DNA of 64,000 bases, from positions 186,001 through 250,000 of the forward strand of contig UQIW01000001.1 of assembly GCA_900541235.1 (NCBI GenBank), given 5' to 3'. The DNA is from an uncultured Collinsella sp. (GTDB lineage: Bacteria; Actinomycetota; Coriobacteriia; Coriobacteriales; Coriobacteriaceae). This document shows, one piece after another, positions 1 through 8,080 of the stretch. How positions within the stretch are numbered: the stretch's first letter is position 1; every line of letters starts with the position of its first letter. The notes beneath the pieces were generated by a model. That model was not told where the DNA came from. It did not search any database and was given only the letters and a program-made list of their open reading frames with translations. The position numbers and the translations under genes were made by a program.

Positions 1-14
1 GCGTCGTTCCATCG

Positions 15-1202
15 TCACTCCATCACAAGCAATCGTTTATAGACATCGAGGCCTTTGAGTAGGATTTCCTCGTCGAAGAGCATGCTATCGGTATGCAGAG
101 CGCTTGTGGCATAGGCGGGGCAGCCATCCGAATCACTCGGGTTGTCTTGGCCCTCTGGCATACCCGTGCCCAGCAGGAAAAACACGCCCGGCAAATGGCG
201 CTGATAGAACGCGAAATCCTCGGCAATTAACAGCGGCTCCTCCATAAGCTGCAGCCCGGGCAAGGCAGGCGCGACGCTGGCAAATAGCTCGGGGTCGTTG
301 TCGACCGGCGGATAGCCCTCGGCAAAGTCGAGATCGTACGTGCAGCCCGTTGCAGCGCAGGCATCGTCCAGCACGCGGCGCACGCCCTCGCGTGCCCGGT
401 CGAACATGTCGTCTGTAAACACACGCAGGCTGCCGGCAACATGGGCCTCCCCCGCCACCGCATTGCAGACGGTGCCTGCCTGCAGCAGGCCGAACTTGCC
501 AATGCAGGGCTCATCGGCACCCAGCTCATCCATCAGTTCGCGCTCGGCAACCAAGAACTTGGCAGCCGCCAGCGCCGCATCGTGCGACTCCTCGACCGGA
601 ACGCCATAGGTCTTAGCAATATGGATGCTCGTCCCGTGAATATGAATGTGTGTCTCACTCGAACGCGCCAGCAACGGACCGGAGCAGCTCGCCAACGTGC
701 CGGCGGGCAGATCGGGCCACACATGGAAGCCAAAAATGCGGTCGGCCCCATAGCGCTCGAACACACCGCTCTCGCATACCGTCTTGGCACCACCGGTCGT
801 TTCCTCGGCCGGCTGGAACACAAAGAGAACATTGCGCCTAATGGCGCCCGGATGCTCGCGAATCGTACGGTCGACATACGTCGCGGCGGCAAGCGCCATG
901 GCCATGTGTCCGTCATGTCCGCAAGCGTGCATCTTGCCGGGATGGGTTGAGGCAAAGGCCGCTCCCGTCGCTTCCGCGATGGGCAGCGCATCCATATCGG
1001 CGCGAATCGCCGTGGCATGCGCGGCATCAACGCCGGCGTCGAAGAAAGCACAGACGCAGCTGGGGCACGGATGGGTCACTTCGCAGGTGAGCGGTGCCAG
1101 CACGCCCTCGATATAGGCAATGGTTTGCGGAAGATCGAAATCGAGCTCCGGAATGCGATGGAGATCGCGGCGATAGCGACGGAGTTCTTGGAGCTCGGTC
1201 AT
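15..1202 (-). CDS. M20-family amidohydrolase, possible N-acetyl-diaminopimelate deacetylase
   Basis: This 395-residue metallopeptidase-fold amidohydrolase carries the M20D signatures: RADMDALP near residue 68, MHACGHDGH near 91-99 (Cys/His metal ligands), a PAEE motif, GFHVWPD, and a C-terminal AEDFAFY. The family removes acyl groups from amino acids (hippurate, N-acetyl-amino acids, N-acetyl-LL-diaminopimelate). I chose the ATG at 1202 because AAGGGATCC sits just upstream and the product then begins like the family (TELQELRRYRRDLHRIPEL); a longer reading to 1286 has no such support. It diverges from a lysine operon that contains dapH, whose pathway needs exactly this kind of deacetylase, so an N-acetyl-LL-diaminopimelate deacetylase role is a reasonable inference. 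The central lid sequence (HGTSIHIAK) is unlike typical B. subtilis-type deacetylases, so the substrate is uncertain. Confidence 0.85.
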   Translation of the reverse strand: MTELQELRRYRRDLHRIPELDFDLPQTIAYIEGVLAPLTCEVTHPCPSCVCAFFDAGVDAAHATAIRADMDALPIAEATGAAFASTHPGKMHACGHDGHMAMALAAATYVDRTIREHPGAIRRNVLFVFQPAEETTGGAKTVCESGVFERYGADRIFGFHVWPDLPAGTLASCSGPLLARSSETHIHIHGTSIHIAKTYGVPVEESHDAALAAAKFLVAERELMDELGADEPCIGKFGLLQAGTVCNAVAGEAHVAGSLRVFTDDMFDRAREGVRRVLDDACAATGCTYDLDFAEGYPPVDNDPELFASVAPALPGLQLMEEPLLIAEDFAFYQRHLPGVFFLLGTGMPEGQDNPSDSDGCPAYATSALHTDSMLFDEEILLKGLDVYKRLLVME

Positions 1203-1349
1203 AGAGGATCCCTTCGTGAGGCACATCTGTTGCAACTTATTGTGATACAGGATTGTGGCGCACATGTTTCCAGCATATCCCTGCATTTTTTAAACGTTAT
1301 ATACGAATACTCTTGTTTGGTAAAGTGCAACGTGGTAGGGTCGTTACCA

Positions 1350-1570
1350 CTTGATAGAGGCGCGGGCACGAAGAACCGCGGGCGAGCCGGCAGGCTTTGA
1401 CCCCGTGGGGAGGCGAAACCCGCCGAACTGGGCTTTTCGGGCACGAACAACCTGGTGGGCCTGTGGGAAACACCCACAGGACTGTCTGCAGCAATGCGGG
1501 AGCGCTATCCGGACATTGGGTCCACGCTATGCGGATTCGATGCGCAGATGGCGCCGTCTGGATAGCGAGG
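1350..1570 (+). promoter_or_regulatory. Lysine riboswitch (L box) with expression platform
   Basis: The leader of the lysA-dapA gene contains the ordered conserved blocks of the lysine aptamer: GATAGAGGCGCG (1353-1364), a GGGGAGGCG...CGCCGAA block near 1408-1427, CCTGGTGGGCCTGTGGG near 1450, and the closing GGACTGTCTGC...GGGAGCGCTATC ending at 1509. GATAG (1353-1357) can pair with CTATC (1505-1509) as helix P1. Downstream, CGCTATCC (1503-1510) and a second CGCTAT (1525-1530) can both pair with ATAGCG (1562-1567), which runs directly into the GAGG ribosome binding site (1567-1570) of the next gene. This points to translational control by competing helices. No U-run terminator is seen between aptamer and gene. 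Recognition is by consensus and gene context, not by covariance search. Confidence 0.9.
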
Positions 1571-1580
1571 TTTACGGGAC

Positions 1581-3890
1581 ATGGCATTGACCCCCAACGA
1601 GGCATATGCGGCCAAGCAGCCGTTTGTGGACAAGGAGACACTCGAGCATATCGTCGAGCAGTTCCCCACGCCGTTTCATCTATACGACGAGGCGGGCATC
1701 CGCCGCAACATGCAAGAAGTGCGCGACGCCTTTGCATGGAACCCGGGCTTTAAGGAATACTTTGCCGTCAAGGCCAACCCCAACCCGGCGCTCATCTCCA
1801 TTCTCAACGAATGCGGCTGCGGCTGCGATTGCTCGAGCTATACCGAGCTCATGATCGCCCGCTCACTGGGTATCACGGGACACGACATCATGTTCTCGTC
1901 CAACGACACACCGGCTGCCGACTTTGAGCTCGCCGACAAGCTGGGTGCCATCGTCAACTTTGACGACATCAGCCACATCGGGTTCTTTGAGCGCGTTGCG
2001 GGGCCCATCCCCAAGACGGTCAGCTGCCGCTTTAATCCAGGCGGCCTGTTCCAGCTCTCCAACGGCATCATGGACAACCCGGGCGACTCCAAATATGGCA
2101 TGACCACCGAGCAGCTCTTCGAGGCCTTCCGCATGCTCAAGGCCAAGGGCGCCGAGGACTTTGGCATCCACGCATTCCTTGCCAGCAACACTGTCACCAA
2201 CGACTACTACCCCAAGCTCGCGCGCATCCTCTTTGAGCTTGCCGTACGCCTGGAGCGCGAGACCGGCGCACACGTCGCCTTCATCAATCTGTCCGGCGGC
2301 GTCGGCATCCCCTACCTGCCCGAGCAGCAGACCAACGACATTCGCGCCATCGGCGAGGGAGTACACGCGGCATACGACGAGATCCTGGTTCCCGCCGGCA
2401 TGGGCGATGTGGCGATCTGCACCGAGATGGGCCGCTTTATGATGGGCCCCTACGGCTGCCTGGTCACCAAGGCCATCCACGAGAAGCAGATCTACAAGGA
2501 CTATATCGGTGTCGATGCAAGCGCCGTCGATTTGATTCGCCCTGCCATGTATGGCGCCTACCACCACATTACGGTAATGGGTCAGCCGGGCGGCGCCGAC
2601 AAGGCCACAGCGTCCGTCACGAACACCTATGACATCACGGGCAACCTATGCGAGAACAACGACAAGTTCGCTATCGATCGCGAGCTGCCGCATATCGACA
2701 TGGGTGACCTGCTTGTAATCCACGATACCGGTGCGCATGGCTACTCCATGGGCTACAACTACAACGGACGGCTGCGCTCGGCCGAGGTCCTGCTGCGCCC
2801 CGATGGCGCGGCCGACCTCATCCGCCGCGCCGAGCGCCCGGGCGATTACTTTGCCACGCTCGACGTGCTGCCGTGCGGCCGAGAGCTGCTGGCCAAGTCG
2901 CGCGCCGAAAGTGCACGCCGTCGCGCCAAAGACGAGCGCTTGGCAGTCGCAGCTCAATGGAACAAACGCATCCAGATCGCAGAGGCGAAGGGGAAGAACA
3001 TGGACATCCGCAATCTCGAGGGCTCAACCGTCGCCCTAGTTACGCCGTTTAAAAAGGACGGCAGTGTCGACTTTGACGCGCTTGGGCGCCTTATCGATTT
3101 CCACCTGCAAAACGGCACCGACGCCATCCTCACCCTAGGCACCACCGGCGAGAGCGCCACGATGACCGACGACGAGGACAACTCCGTTGTCGCCGCGGTG
3201 GTCAAGCAAGTTGCAGGACGCGTCCCCGTCATCGCCGGCTCGGGCTCCAACTCCACGCAGACCATGCTCACCAAGTCGCTTACTTACCAGGGCTTGGGAG
3301 CCGACGGCCTGCTGCTCATTACCCCCTACTACAACAAGTCTAACGAAGAGGGTATCTATCAGCACTTTAAGACCGTAGCCGATGCCGTGGACATTCCCTG
3401 CATCCTGTACAACATCCCCGGCCGCTGCGGCTGCGGTATCAGCGAGCGCAACGTAGAGCGCCTAGCCGCGCACCCCAACATCATGGGCATCAAGGAGGCC
3501 TCGGGCAACGTCGCCTACGCGGCCAAAATCGCCCACCTGCTGTCCGACGATTTCCGCATGTACTCGGGCGAGGATGCACTCACAGTGCCGCTCATGAGCC
3601 TGGGCGCTTCGGGCACCATCAGCGTGTGGGCCGACGTGCAGCCGCAGCTTGTACACGACATGTGCCGCGCTTATCTGGACGGCGACGTAGCGCGCGCCCG
3701 CGATATCCAGATTGCCGGCCAGCCGCTCATCAACGCCCTCTTTAGCGAGGTCAACCCCATCCCCGTCAAGGAAGCGCTCGCCCAGATGGGCATGATCGAG
3801 GCAAACTACCGTATGCCGCTGTGCCCCATGGCAGACGACACGCGAGCCGCACTTACCGATGCTCTGAAGGGAGCTGGTCTACTTGATTAA
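1581..3890 (+). CDS. Fused diaminopimelate decarboxylase - dihydrodipicolinate synthase
   Basis: One uninterrupted 769-codon frame encodes two complete lysine-pathway enzymes. Residues 1 to about 455 are a fold-III PLP decarboxylase of the LysA type common in Clostridia: YFAVKANPNP with the PLP lysine at 64, GIHAFLASNT, EMGRFMMGPYG, GNLCENNDKF and DTGAHGYSMGYNYNG. From Met474 (position 3000) a full 296-residue DapA begins: LGTTGES, ITPYYNK, LYNIPGR, and the Schiff-base lysine in GIKEASGN (DapA residue 165). DapA condenses pyruvate and aspartate semialdehyde; LysA makes lysine from meso-diaminopimelate. The stretch before Met474 contains AGGCGAAGGGGAAGAAC, a plausible internal ribosome binding site, so DapA may also be made alone. 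ATG 1581 follows GAGG at 1567. The gene leads the riboswitch-controlled operon and overlaps dapB by 8 bases. Confidence 0.93.
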   Translation: MALTPNEAYAAKQPFVDKETLEHIVEQFPTPFHLYDEAGIRRNMQEVRDAFAWNPGFKEYFAVKANPNPALISILNECGCGCDCSSYTELMIARSLGITGHDIMFSSNDTPAADFELADKLGAIVNFDDISHIGFFERVAGPIPKTVSCRFNPGGLFQLSNGIMDNPGDSKYGMTTEQLFEAFRMLKAKGAEDFGIHAFLASNTVTNDYYPKLARILFELAVRLERETGAHVAFINLSGGVGIPYLPEQQTNDIRAIGEGVHAAYDEILVPAGMGDVAICTEMGRFMMGPYGCLVTKAIHEKQIYKDYIGVDASAVDLIRPAMYGAYHHITVMGQPGGADKATASVTNTYDITGNLCENNDKFAIDRELPHIDMGDLLVIHDTGAHGYSMGYNYNGRLRSAEVLLRPDGAADLIRRAERPGDYFATLDVLPCGRELLAKSRAESARRRAKDERLAVAAQWNKRIQIAEAKGKNMDIRNLEGSTVALVTPFKKDGSVDFDALGRLIDFHLQNGTDAILTLGTTGESATMTDDEDNSVVAAVVKQVAGRVPVIAGSGSNSTQTMLTKSLTYQGLGADGLLLITPYYNKSNEEGIYQHFKTVADAVDIPCILYNIPGRCGCGISERNVERLAAHPNIMGIKEASGNVAYAAKIAHLLSDDFRMYSGEDALTVPLMSLGASGTISVWADVQPQLVHDMCRAYLDGDVARARDIQIAGQPLINALFSEVNPIPVKEALAQMGMIEANYRMPLCPMADDTRAALTDALKGAGLLD

Positions 3891-4623
3891 GACCGTCATT
3901 ATGGGAACGGGCCGCATGGGCTCGCTCATCCGCACTACCGCCGAAGGCATTGTCGACGCCGCCGGGCAGCCCGTTTTTGATATCGTGGCCCAGATTGGCT
4001 TCGATTTGAGCGAGCTCGAGAACGCACCGGCTGCCGACGTCATCATCGACTTCTCGAACGTCGCGACCTTCGACGCCGTCGTCGCCTATGTCGAGCGCAC
4101 GGGCGCGGCGTTGGTCTCAGGCACCACAGGCTACACCCCCGAGCAGATGGACCGCCTGCGTGAGCTGGGCCAGAACACCCGCGTTATGCACTCGGGCAAT
4201 TACTCCATCGGTATCGCAGCCCTGCGCCATCTGGTAGCGCAGGCTACACGCGAGCTGCCCGGCTTTGACTGCGAAATCGTCGAGACGCACCACAACCAAA
4301 AGGTTGACGCCCCCAGCGGCACTGCCAAGCTACTGCTCGACGCCATCGTCGAAGCTGAGCCCGAAGCAGGCTACCGCCCCGTCTATGGCCGCGAGGGCAT
4401 GTGCGGAGCGCGCGACCCCAAGGAGATCGGCATGCACTCGCTGCGCGGCGGCACTGTCGCCGGCGTCCACGAAGTGAGTTTCTTTGGCCAGGACGAGGAG
4501 GTCACGCTCACGCACCGCGCCACGAGCCGTCAGATCTTTGTCAACGGCGCCCTGGCAGCCGCGCAGAAGCTCGTCACCCGCGAGCCTGGCTTCTATACGT
4601 TCGACCAGGTCATGTTTGCCTAA
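3883..4623 (+). CDS. dapB: 4-hydroxy-tetrahydrodipicolinate reductase
   Basis: DapB reduces 4-hydroxy-tetrahydrodipicolinate to tetrahydrodipicolinate with NAD(P)H, the step after DapA. The 246-residue product has the N-terminal dinucleotide motif GTGRMGS (residues 8-14), IIDFSN, SGTTGYT, the catalytic block ETHHNQKVDAPSGTA, and the C-terminal GGTVAGVHEV, all diagnostic for DapB. The start is TTG at 3883, overlapping the stop of the upstream fusion gene (TTGATTAA) and preceded by GAAGGGAGC, which indicates translational coupling. Length and domain order are normal. It is the second gene of the riboswitch-led lysine operon. Confidence 0.96.
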   Translation: MIKTVIMGTGRMGSLIRTTAEGIVDAAGQPVFDIVAQIGFDLSELENAPAADVIIDFSNVATFDAVVAYVERTGAALVSGTTGYTPEQMDRLRELGQNTRVMHSGNYSIGIAALRHLVAQATRELPGFDCEIVETHHNQKVDAPSGTAKLLLDAIVEAEPEAGYRPVYGREGMCGARDPKEIGMHSLRGGTVAGVHEVSFFGQDEEVTLTHRATSRQIFVNGALAAAQKLVTREPGFYTFDQVMFA

Positions 4624-4662
4624 CCAGGTATCAACCGGATCCACCCAAAGGAGAGACAGCAA

Positions 4663-5382
4663 ATGAGCAATGCAGCCGAGATGGATGCACAGGAGATTAT
4701 CAACTACATCGCCACCGCGCCCAAAAAGACGCCCGTTAAGCTGTACGTGCGCGAGAAGCCGGGCATGAAGGTCCAGTGGGGCAATGCACACGTCTACGGC
4801 GGTCGTCGTGGCAAGACCGTCTTTGGCGACTGGGATGAGCTCAAGGCCATCCTCGATGCCAATGCCGACTCCATCGACTACTACGACGTCGAGAATGACT
4901 GCCGCAACTCCGCCGTCCCCATGCTCGACCTTAAGGGCATCAACGCCCGCATCGAGCCGGGCGCGATCATCCGCGACCGCGTCGAGATTGGCGACCATGC
5001 CGTCATCATGATGGGCGCCATCATCAACATCGGCTCCGTCATTGGTGAAGGCTCCATGATCGACATGGGAGCCGTGCTGGGCGGCCGCGCCACCGTGGGC
5101 AAGAACTGCCACATCGGCGCCGGCACCGTGCTGGCAGGCGTCGTGGAGCCCGCCAGCGCCACGCCCGTCATCATCGAGGACGATGTCATGATCGGCGCCA
5201 ACGCCGTGGTCCTGGAGGGCGTGCACGTAGGCAAGGGCGCTGTCGTTGCCGCCGGCGCCGTGTGCGTCGAGGACGTCCCCGCCGATGCCGTCGTGGCCGG
5301 TGTCCCCGCCCGCGTCATCAAGATGCGCGACGAAAAGACCGACAGCAAGACCGGTCTCGAGGAGGGCTTACGTCAGCTTTAA
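4663..5382 (+). CDS. dapH: Tetrahydrodipicolinate N-acetyltransferase
   Basis: This 239-residue protein is a left-handed beta-helix acetyltransferase. The N-terminal domain (1-85) matches the DapH family (DAQEIINYI, KTPVKLYV), followed by hexapeptide repeats (IEPGAIIRDRVEIGDHAVIMMGAIINIGSVIG...) and the loop GVPARVIKM. DapH acetylates tetrahydrodipicolinate, so this organism uses the acetylase branch to diaminopimelate rather than the succinylase branch. The ATG is preceded by AAAGGAGAG. It is the last gene of the operon; immediately after the stop lies the inverted repeat GTTACGCGG/CCGCGTAAC (5384-5411). Confidence 0.95.
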   Translation: MSNAAEMDAQEIINYIATAPKKTPVKLYVREKPGMKVQWGNAHVYGGRRGKTVFGDWDELKAILDANADSIDYYDVENDCRNSAVPMLDLKGINARIEPGAIIRDRVEIGDHAVIMMGAIINIGSVIGEGSMIDMGAVLGGRATVGKNCHIGAGTVLAGVVEPASATPVIIEDDVMIGANAVVLEGVHVGKGAVVAAGAVCVEDVPADAVVAGVPARVIKMRDEKTDSKTGLEEGLRQL

Positions 5383-5383
5383 A

Positions 5384-5569
5384 GTTACGCGGTTTTACCA
5401 AGCCGCGTAACTAGTCGACGCTGCACTTTTGGTTCCGTCGTTCTAACGAACGACGGACCGGTCGACGCTGCAAACGCCCCTAAGCGGCAATCTGACGTTC
5501 AATCGTCGGTCGCGTACCGAAGTACGCTTCCCTCCTCTTTCACGTCACCTTGCTCGCTTAGGGGCGTTT
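5384..5569 (-). ncRNA. Structured intergenic element with cUUCGg tetraloop, copy 1
   Basis: On the minus strand this element reads: a 15-bp perfect outer stem (arms 5472-5486 and 5555-5569), a conserved block containing CGTGAAAGAGGAG, a hairpin GCGTAC-TTCG-GTACGC (5512-5527), the conserved TTGAACG, the closing arms, GCAGCGTCGA, and a final hairpin GTTACGCGG/CCGCGTAAC (5384-5411). It is homologous to a second copy at 19567-19707, with stem arms that differ in sequence but keep pairing (GTGAC/GTCA here, TTGCC/GGCAA there). This copy has an extra hairpin (CCGTCGTTC/GAACGACGG, 5434-5457) between two 12-bp repeats GTCGACGCTGCA (5413-5424 and 5461-5472). The strand was assigned from the UUCG loop, which is canonical only on this strand. 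Confidence 0.7.
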
Positions 5570-5612
5570 TCGCTGACGTATGCTCAACCTACGGCGCAAT
5601 TCAGCTCCAAGC

Positions 5613-5656
5613 AAAAAGGCCGAAGCCCTCATCCGAGGCTTCGGCCTTTGTTTTTC
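5613..5656. terminator. Bidirectional intrinsic terminator
   Basis: Arms AAAGGCCGAAGCC and GGCTTCGGCCTTT form a 13-bp stem. It is followed by TTTTTG on the minus strand and by GTTTTT on the plus strand. It ends the minus-strand gene at 5676 and could also stop plus-strand transcription. Confidence 0.85.
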
Positions 5657-5675
5657 TGCGGCGTCCAAGCGCAGT

Positions 5676-6680
5676 TTATCGATTCTCAATTGACCCGATG
5701 TTTTTGAGCTCGATGGAGATGAGGCCGTTGGGCTCGTTGACAAACTCGATGTACTCGGAGTTCGAACCCATCTCGGCCGGGAAGCTGATCTCGATGCCCG
5801 TGTCGGTACGAATCTTGTGATTGCGCACGGCCGCGCGCTCGACCTGCTTGCGCTCCACGGGAACGCGCTCGGGAACCTTCTCCTCGGTCAGTGCCGCGCG
5901 CACGCTTTCCTTGATGACCGGCTCGTCCTCAAAGACCTCATCGACGATATCCCAAGGCGGCAGCTCCTCGTCGTCTTCGACCTTCTCGGCAACGGCGGCT
6001 TTGACCTTGGCAAGCGCCACGGCGGTATTGGCGCCGTGCTCCTCGGCAACTTCCTCGACCACGCGCGTCACCGTGTCGATGACCTCCTTACCCGAAACAC
6101 CCGTGTCGCATTGCAGCAGGCCGTCGGGAATGAGCATGCGATCCTCGCCGGCAATCTTGCGCTTCTTATCCACATAGCCGATCTCCATGGTGCTTGCACG
6201 CACGATTGCATAGCTCGGCACCTTTTGCGAGGGGTTCGGCAGAATGGCGTAGTGGCGCGCGATGTCGTTACGCACCTCGCCCTCTTCGCGACCCACCTCG
6301 TGCATGAATGCCTGCTTAGAGCCCAGCAGCATCACGGCAAACCAGCGGGCATCCTCATCATCGTCAAAGTCCGCCACAAGCACGTCGGTGGACTCGGCTT
6401 TCTCGGCTTTGGTGAGCTCAGAAGAGATAAACTCCGCAATCTGCTGCGACAGGTCCACGAACTCACGCTCGCCAAAGAAATAGCCCTTGAGCTCACCGCC
6501 GAATGCGGAGTTCTCGGCAAACGTGGCGCGCTTGTTATCGGCAGAGGTGCGGGCACGGCGCAGGTGCGTGGTCACAAAGTTGCGCACGGTTCGACTCTCG
6601 ATATCGAGCTCGCGCTGGCTCATAACGTTGACGGCAGAGTCAAAGTCCAGGATATGCAGAATCGCGTGATTGATTTTCAT
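5676..6680 (-). CDS. Nucleoid-associated protein (37-kDa NdpA/YejK family)
   Basis: The 334-residue product starts MKINHAILHILDF and contains the family pattern of the 37-kDa nucleoid-associated bacterial protein: an N-terminal strand about the bound ligand or DNA, a central region with KGYFFGEREFVDLSQQIAEFI, and a C-terminal half with the acidic stretch EDDEELPPWDIVDEVFEDEP and a closing TDTGIEISFP. E. coli YejK binds the nucleoid; the exact function is unknown. I chose the ATG at 6680 over 6689 because ACGGA lies at a usable distance from 6680 but directly abuts 6689. It is a monocistronic minus-strand gene ending at the terminator at 5613-5656. Confidence 0.85.
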   Translation of the reverse strand: MKINHAILHILDFDSAVNVMSQRELDIESRTVRNFVTTHLRRARTSADNKRATFAENSAFGGELKGYFFGEREFVDLSQQIAEFISSELTKAEKAESTDVLVADFDDDEDARWFAVMLLGSKQAFMHEVGREEGEVRNDIARHYAILPNPSQKVPSYAIVRASTMEIGYVDKKRKIAGEDRMLIPDGLLQCDTGVSGKEVIDTVTRVVEEVAEEHGANTAVALAKVKAAVAEKVEDDEELPPWDIVDEVFEDEPVIKESVRAALTEEKVPERVPVERKQVERAAVRNHKIRTDTGIEISFPAEMGSNSEYIEFVNEPNGLISIELKNIGSIENR

Positions 6681-6753
6681 ATACGGCATTCCGTTCTAGA
6701 TCGATTTCGGCACGAACCAGTATAGCGGTCGAGCCCGCCCCGGGCGTATCGAA

Positions 6754-6789
6754 GATTGGTGCATCGGGGACAGGTTGCTCTGCACCAAT
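6754..6789. repeat. Short hairpin repeat with GGGGACAGGTT core
   Basis: Arms ATTGGTGCA (6754-6762) and TGCACCAAT (6781-6789) flank a CGGGGACAGGTTGCTC core. A related module in opposite orientation (GGGGGTCAGGTTACTTTGCACCA) lies at about 7971-8006 on the other side of the adjacent gene. The core also recurs near 42828 and 43558. Confidence 0.55.
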
Positions 6790-6791
6790 GG

Positions 6792-7952
6792 TTAGCGCAG
6801 GAACTCGGACTGCCATACCTCGAGCTGTTCTGTCAGGCTCTTACCGCTAGAAGGCATGCTGAACTCGGGACGCTTGGGCAGCAGCGCACACTTAAGAATT
6901 GCCACGATGGTCTGAGAGACAAAGCGTCGCGTATCCTTGTCAAAGCCTTGCGCAGCCTGGAGCATCACGGGCAGGCTCTCGCGCAGATTCCCAGCGATAT
7001 CCGCAAACCGCTCAGCACCCGTAGCCTCAAGCACGGAGAACAACGCATCTACAAAACGCTCGCGCTCGTTAGGCGACACCGCAAGCAGCATCTCGCGAAT
7101 GGAGCCATCAACGTATCGAGCACCGGCGGACAGGCGCTCACAGTACACGAAGTCGCGACCATCAACCACCCAGCTAAAGGGATTATGCTGAAGCAGGCTG
7201 AACTCGGTGCTCTCAACGATGGCATAGTCCTCCTGTGTCTCGAACATCATGCCAAAGATCGACGACCGAGGTAGCGTCTTGTCGATTCGACCGGATAGAT
7301 CGGCGAAGGCGTTGCCGCTCAGAAACTCCTCGACGAAGCCCGGGCCATCATGGGAATACGCCCTTTCGATTCGCTCACGGGCGACATCGGGGCACATCGC
7401 CGCACCGTACACCGCAAGGTTTCCACCCTTGGAATGACCTCCGCACAAAAGCGGCCCGTCAATCGCATCCGCCGCCTCGTCTACATAACGCGCCGCGGAT
7501 TCCTGGGCCGGCACAGGACACCGGAACGCCATGTTAAAGTCCTCTTTCCAGCCCACAATCGTGCTGTCGGTCCCCCGGAAGGCAAGATAGCTAAACCCCG
7601 CCGGAAATCGGAACGTCATGGCCGCAAACTGCTCCGTTGTCTCGGCATCACTCACGCTACGATAGCCGCAAACACGAACGCCACGGTAGCGAGGGCTTGC
7701 TGCCACAGCCTCCAACAGGGCACGACTCCCCTCCGGATCCCACAGGTCGCCAATCATGTCTTGGTAGCACTCGGCGCGCAGCAGCTCGCGTACGTCTAGG
7801 CCCTGCCAGTTCGTCAGCTCCGCCATATCACCCGGCAAACGCAAATAGGACAACCACGCAAAGACCAGGCTATCCACCGCGCAGAACGGCCGTTCCTCAA
7901 ACGGATCAAACGCCGTCTGGGCATAGGTCAAAAAATTAGGCGAATCCGACAT
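6792..7952 (-). CDS. Mbeg1-like (DUF2974) alpha/beta hydrolase
   Basis: A 386-residue cytosolic protein with the DUF2974/Mbeg1-like layout: an N-terminal region with FCAVDSLVFAWLSYLRLP, a core strand YLAFRGTDSTIVGWKEDF, and the nucleophile elbow GGHSKGGNLAVY, where the central Ser is the likely lipase-type nucleophile. The downstream SHDGPGF is also typical. The natural substrate of this family in bacteria is not established. The start at 7952 follows a strong GGGAGGG site and removes a 20-residue unsupported N-terminal extension. The gene stands alone between two short hairpin repeats in inverted orientation. Confidence 0.85.
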   Translation of the reverse strand: MSDSPNFLTYAQTAFDPFEERPFCAVDSLVFAWLSYLRLPGDMAELTNWQGLDVRELLRAECYQDMIGDLWDPEGSRALLEAVAASPRYRGVRVCGYRSVSDAETTEQFAAMTFRFPAGFSYLAFRGTDSTIVGWKEDFNMAFRCPVPAQESAARYVDEAADAIDGPLLCGGHSKGGNLAVYGAAMCPDVARERIERAYSHDGPGFVEEFLSGNAFADLSGRIDKTLPRSSIFGMMFETQEDYAIVESTEFSLLQHNPFSWVVDGRDFVYCERLSAGARYVDGSIREMLLAVSPNERERFVDALFSVLEATGAERFADIAGNLRESLPVMLQAAQGFDKDTRRFVSQTIVAILKCALLPKRPEFSMPSSGKSLTEQLEVWQSEFLR

Positions 7953-7970
7953 GGCCCTCCCATCAACTAT

Positions 7971-8008
7971 GGTGCATTGGGGTGGTGCAAAGTAACCTGA
8001 CCCCCCTC
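7971..8008. repeat. Short repeat module related to 6754-6789, inverted
   Basis: The minus strand reads GGGGGTCAGGTTACTTTGCACCA followed by CCCCAATGCACC. This matches the 6754-6789 module (GGGGACAGGTTGCTCTGCACCA) at most positions, in the opposite orientation. It lies between the Mbeg1-like gene and the ldh terminator. Confidence 0.45.
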
Positions 8009-8013
8009 GCACT

Positions 8014-8049
8014 AAAAAGGCGCCCGGACCGTGTGGCCCGGACGCCTTT
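8014..8049 (-). terminator. Intrinsic terminator of ldh
   Basis: The minus strand reads AAAGGCGTCCGGGCCAC...GGTCCGGGCGCCTTTTT, a GC-rich stem with a T5 tail 32 bases after the ldh stop. Confidence 0.85.
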
Positions 8050-8080
8050 CATTGTAGCCTGTTGCCCAAACGAGCCGAAT

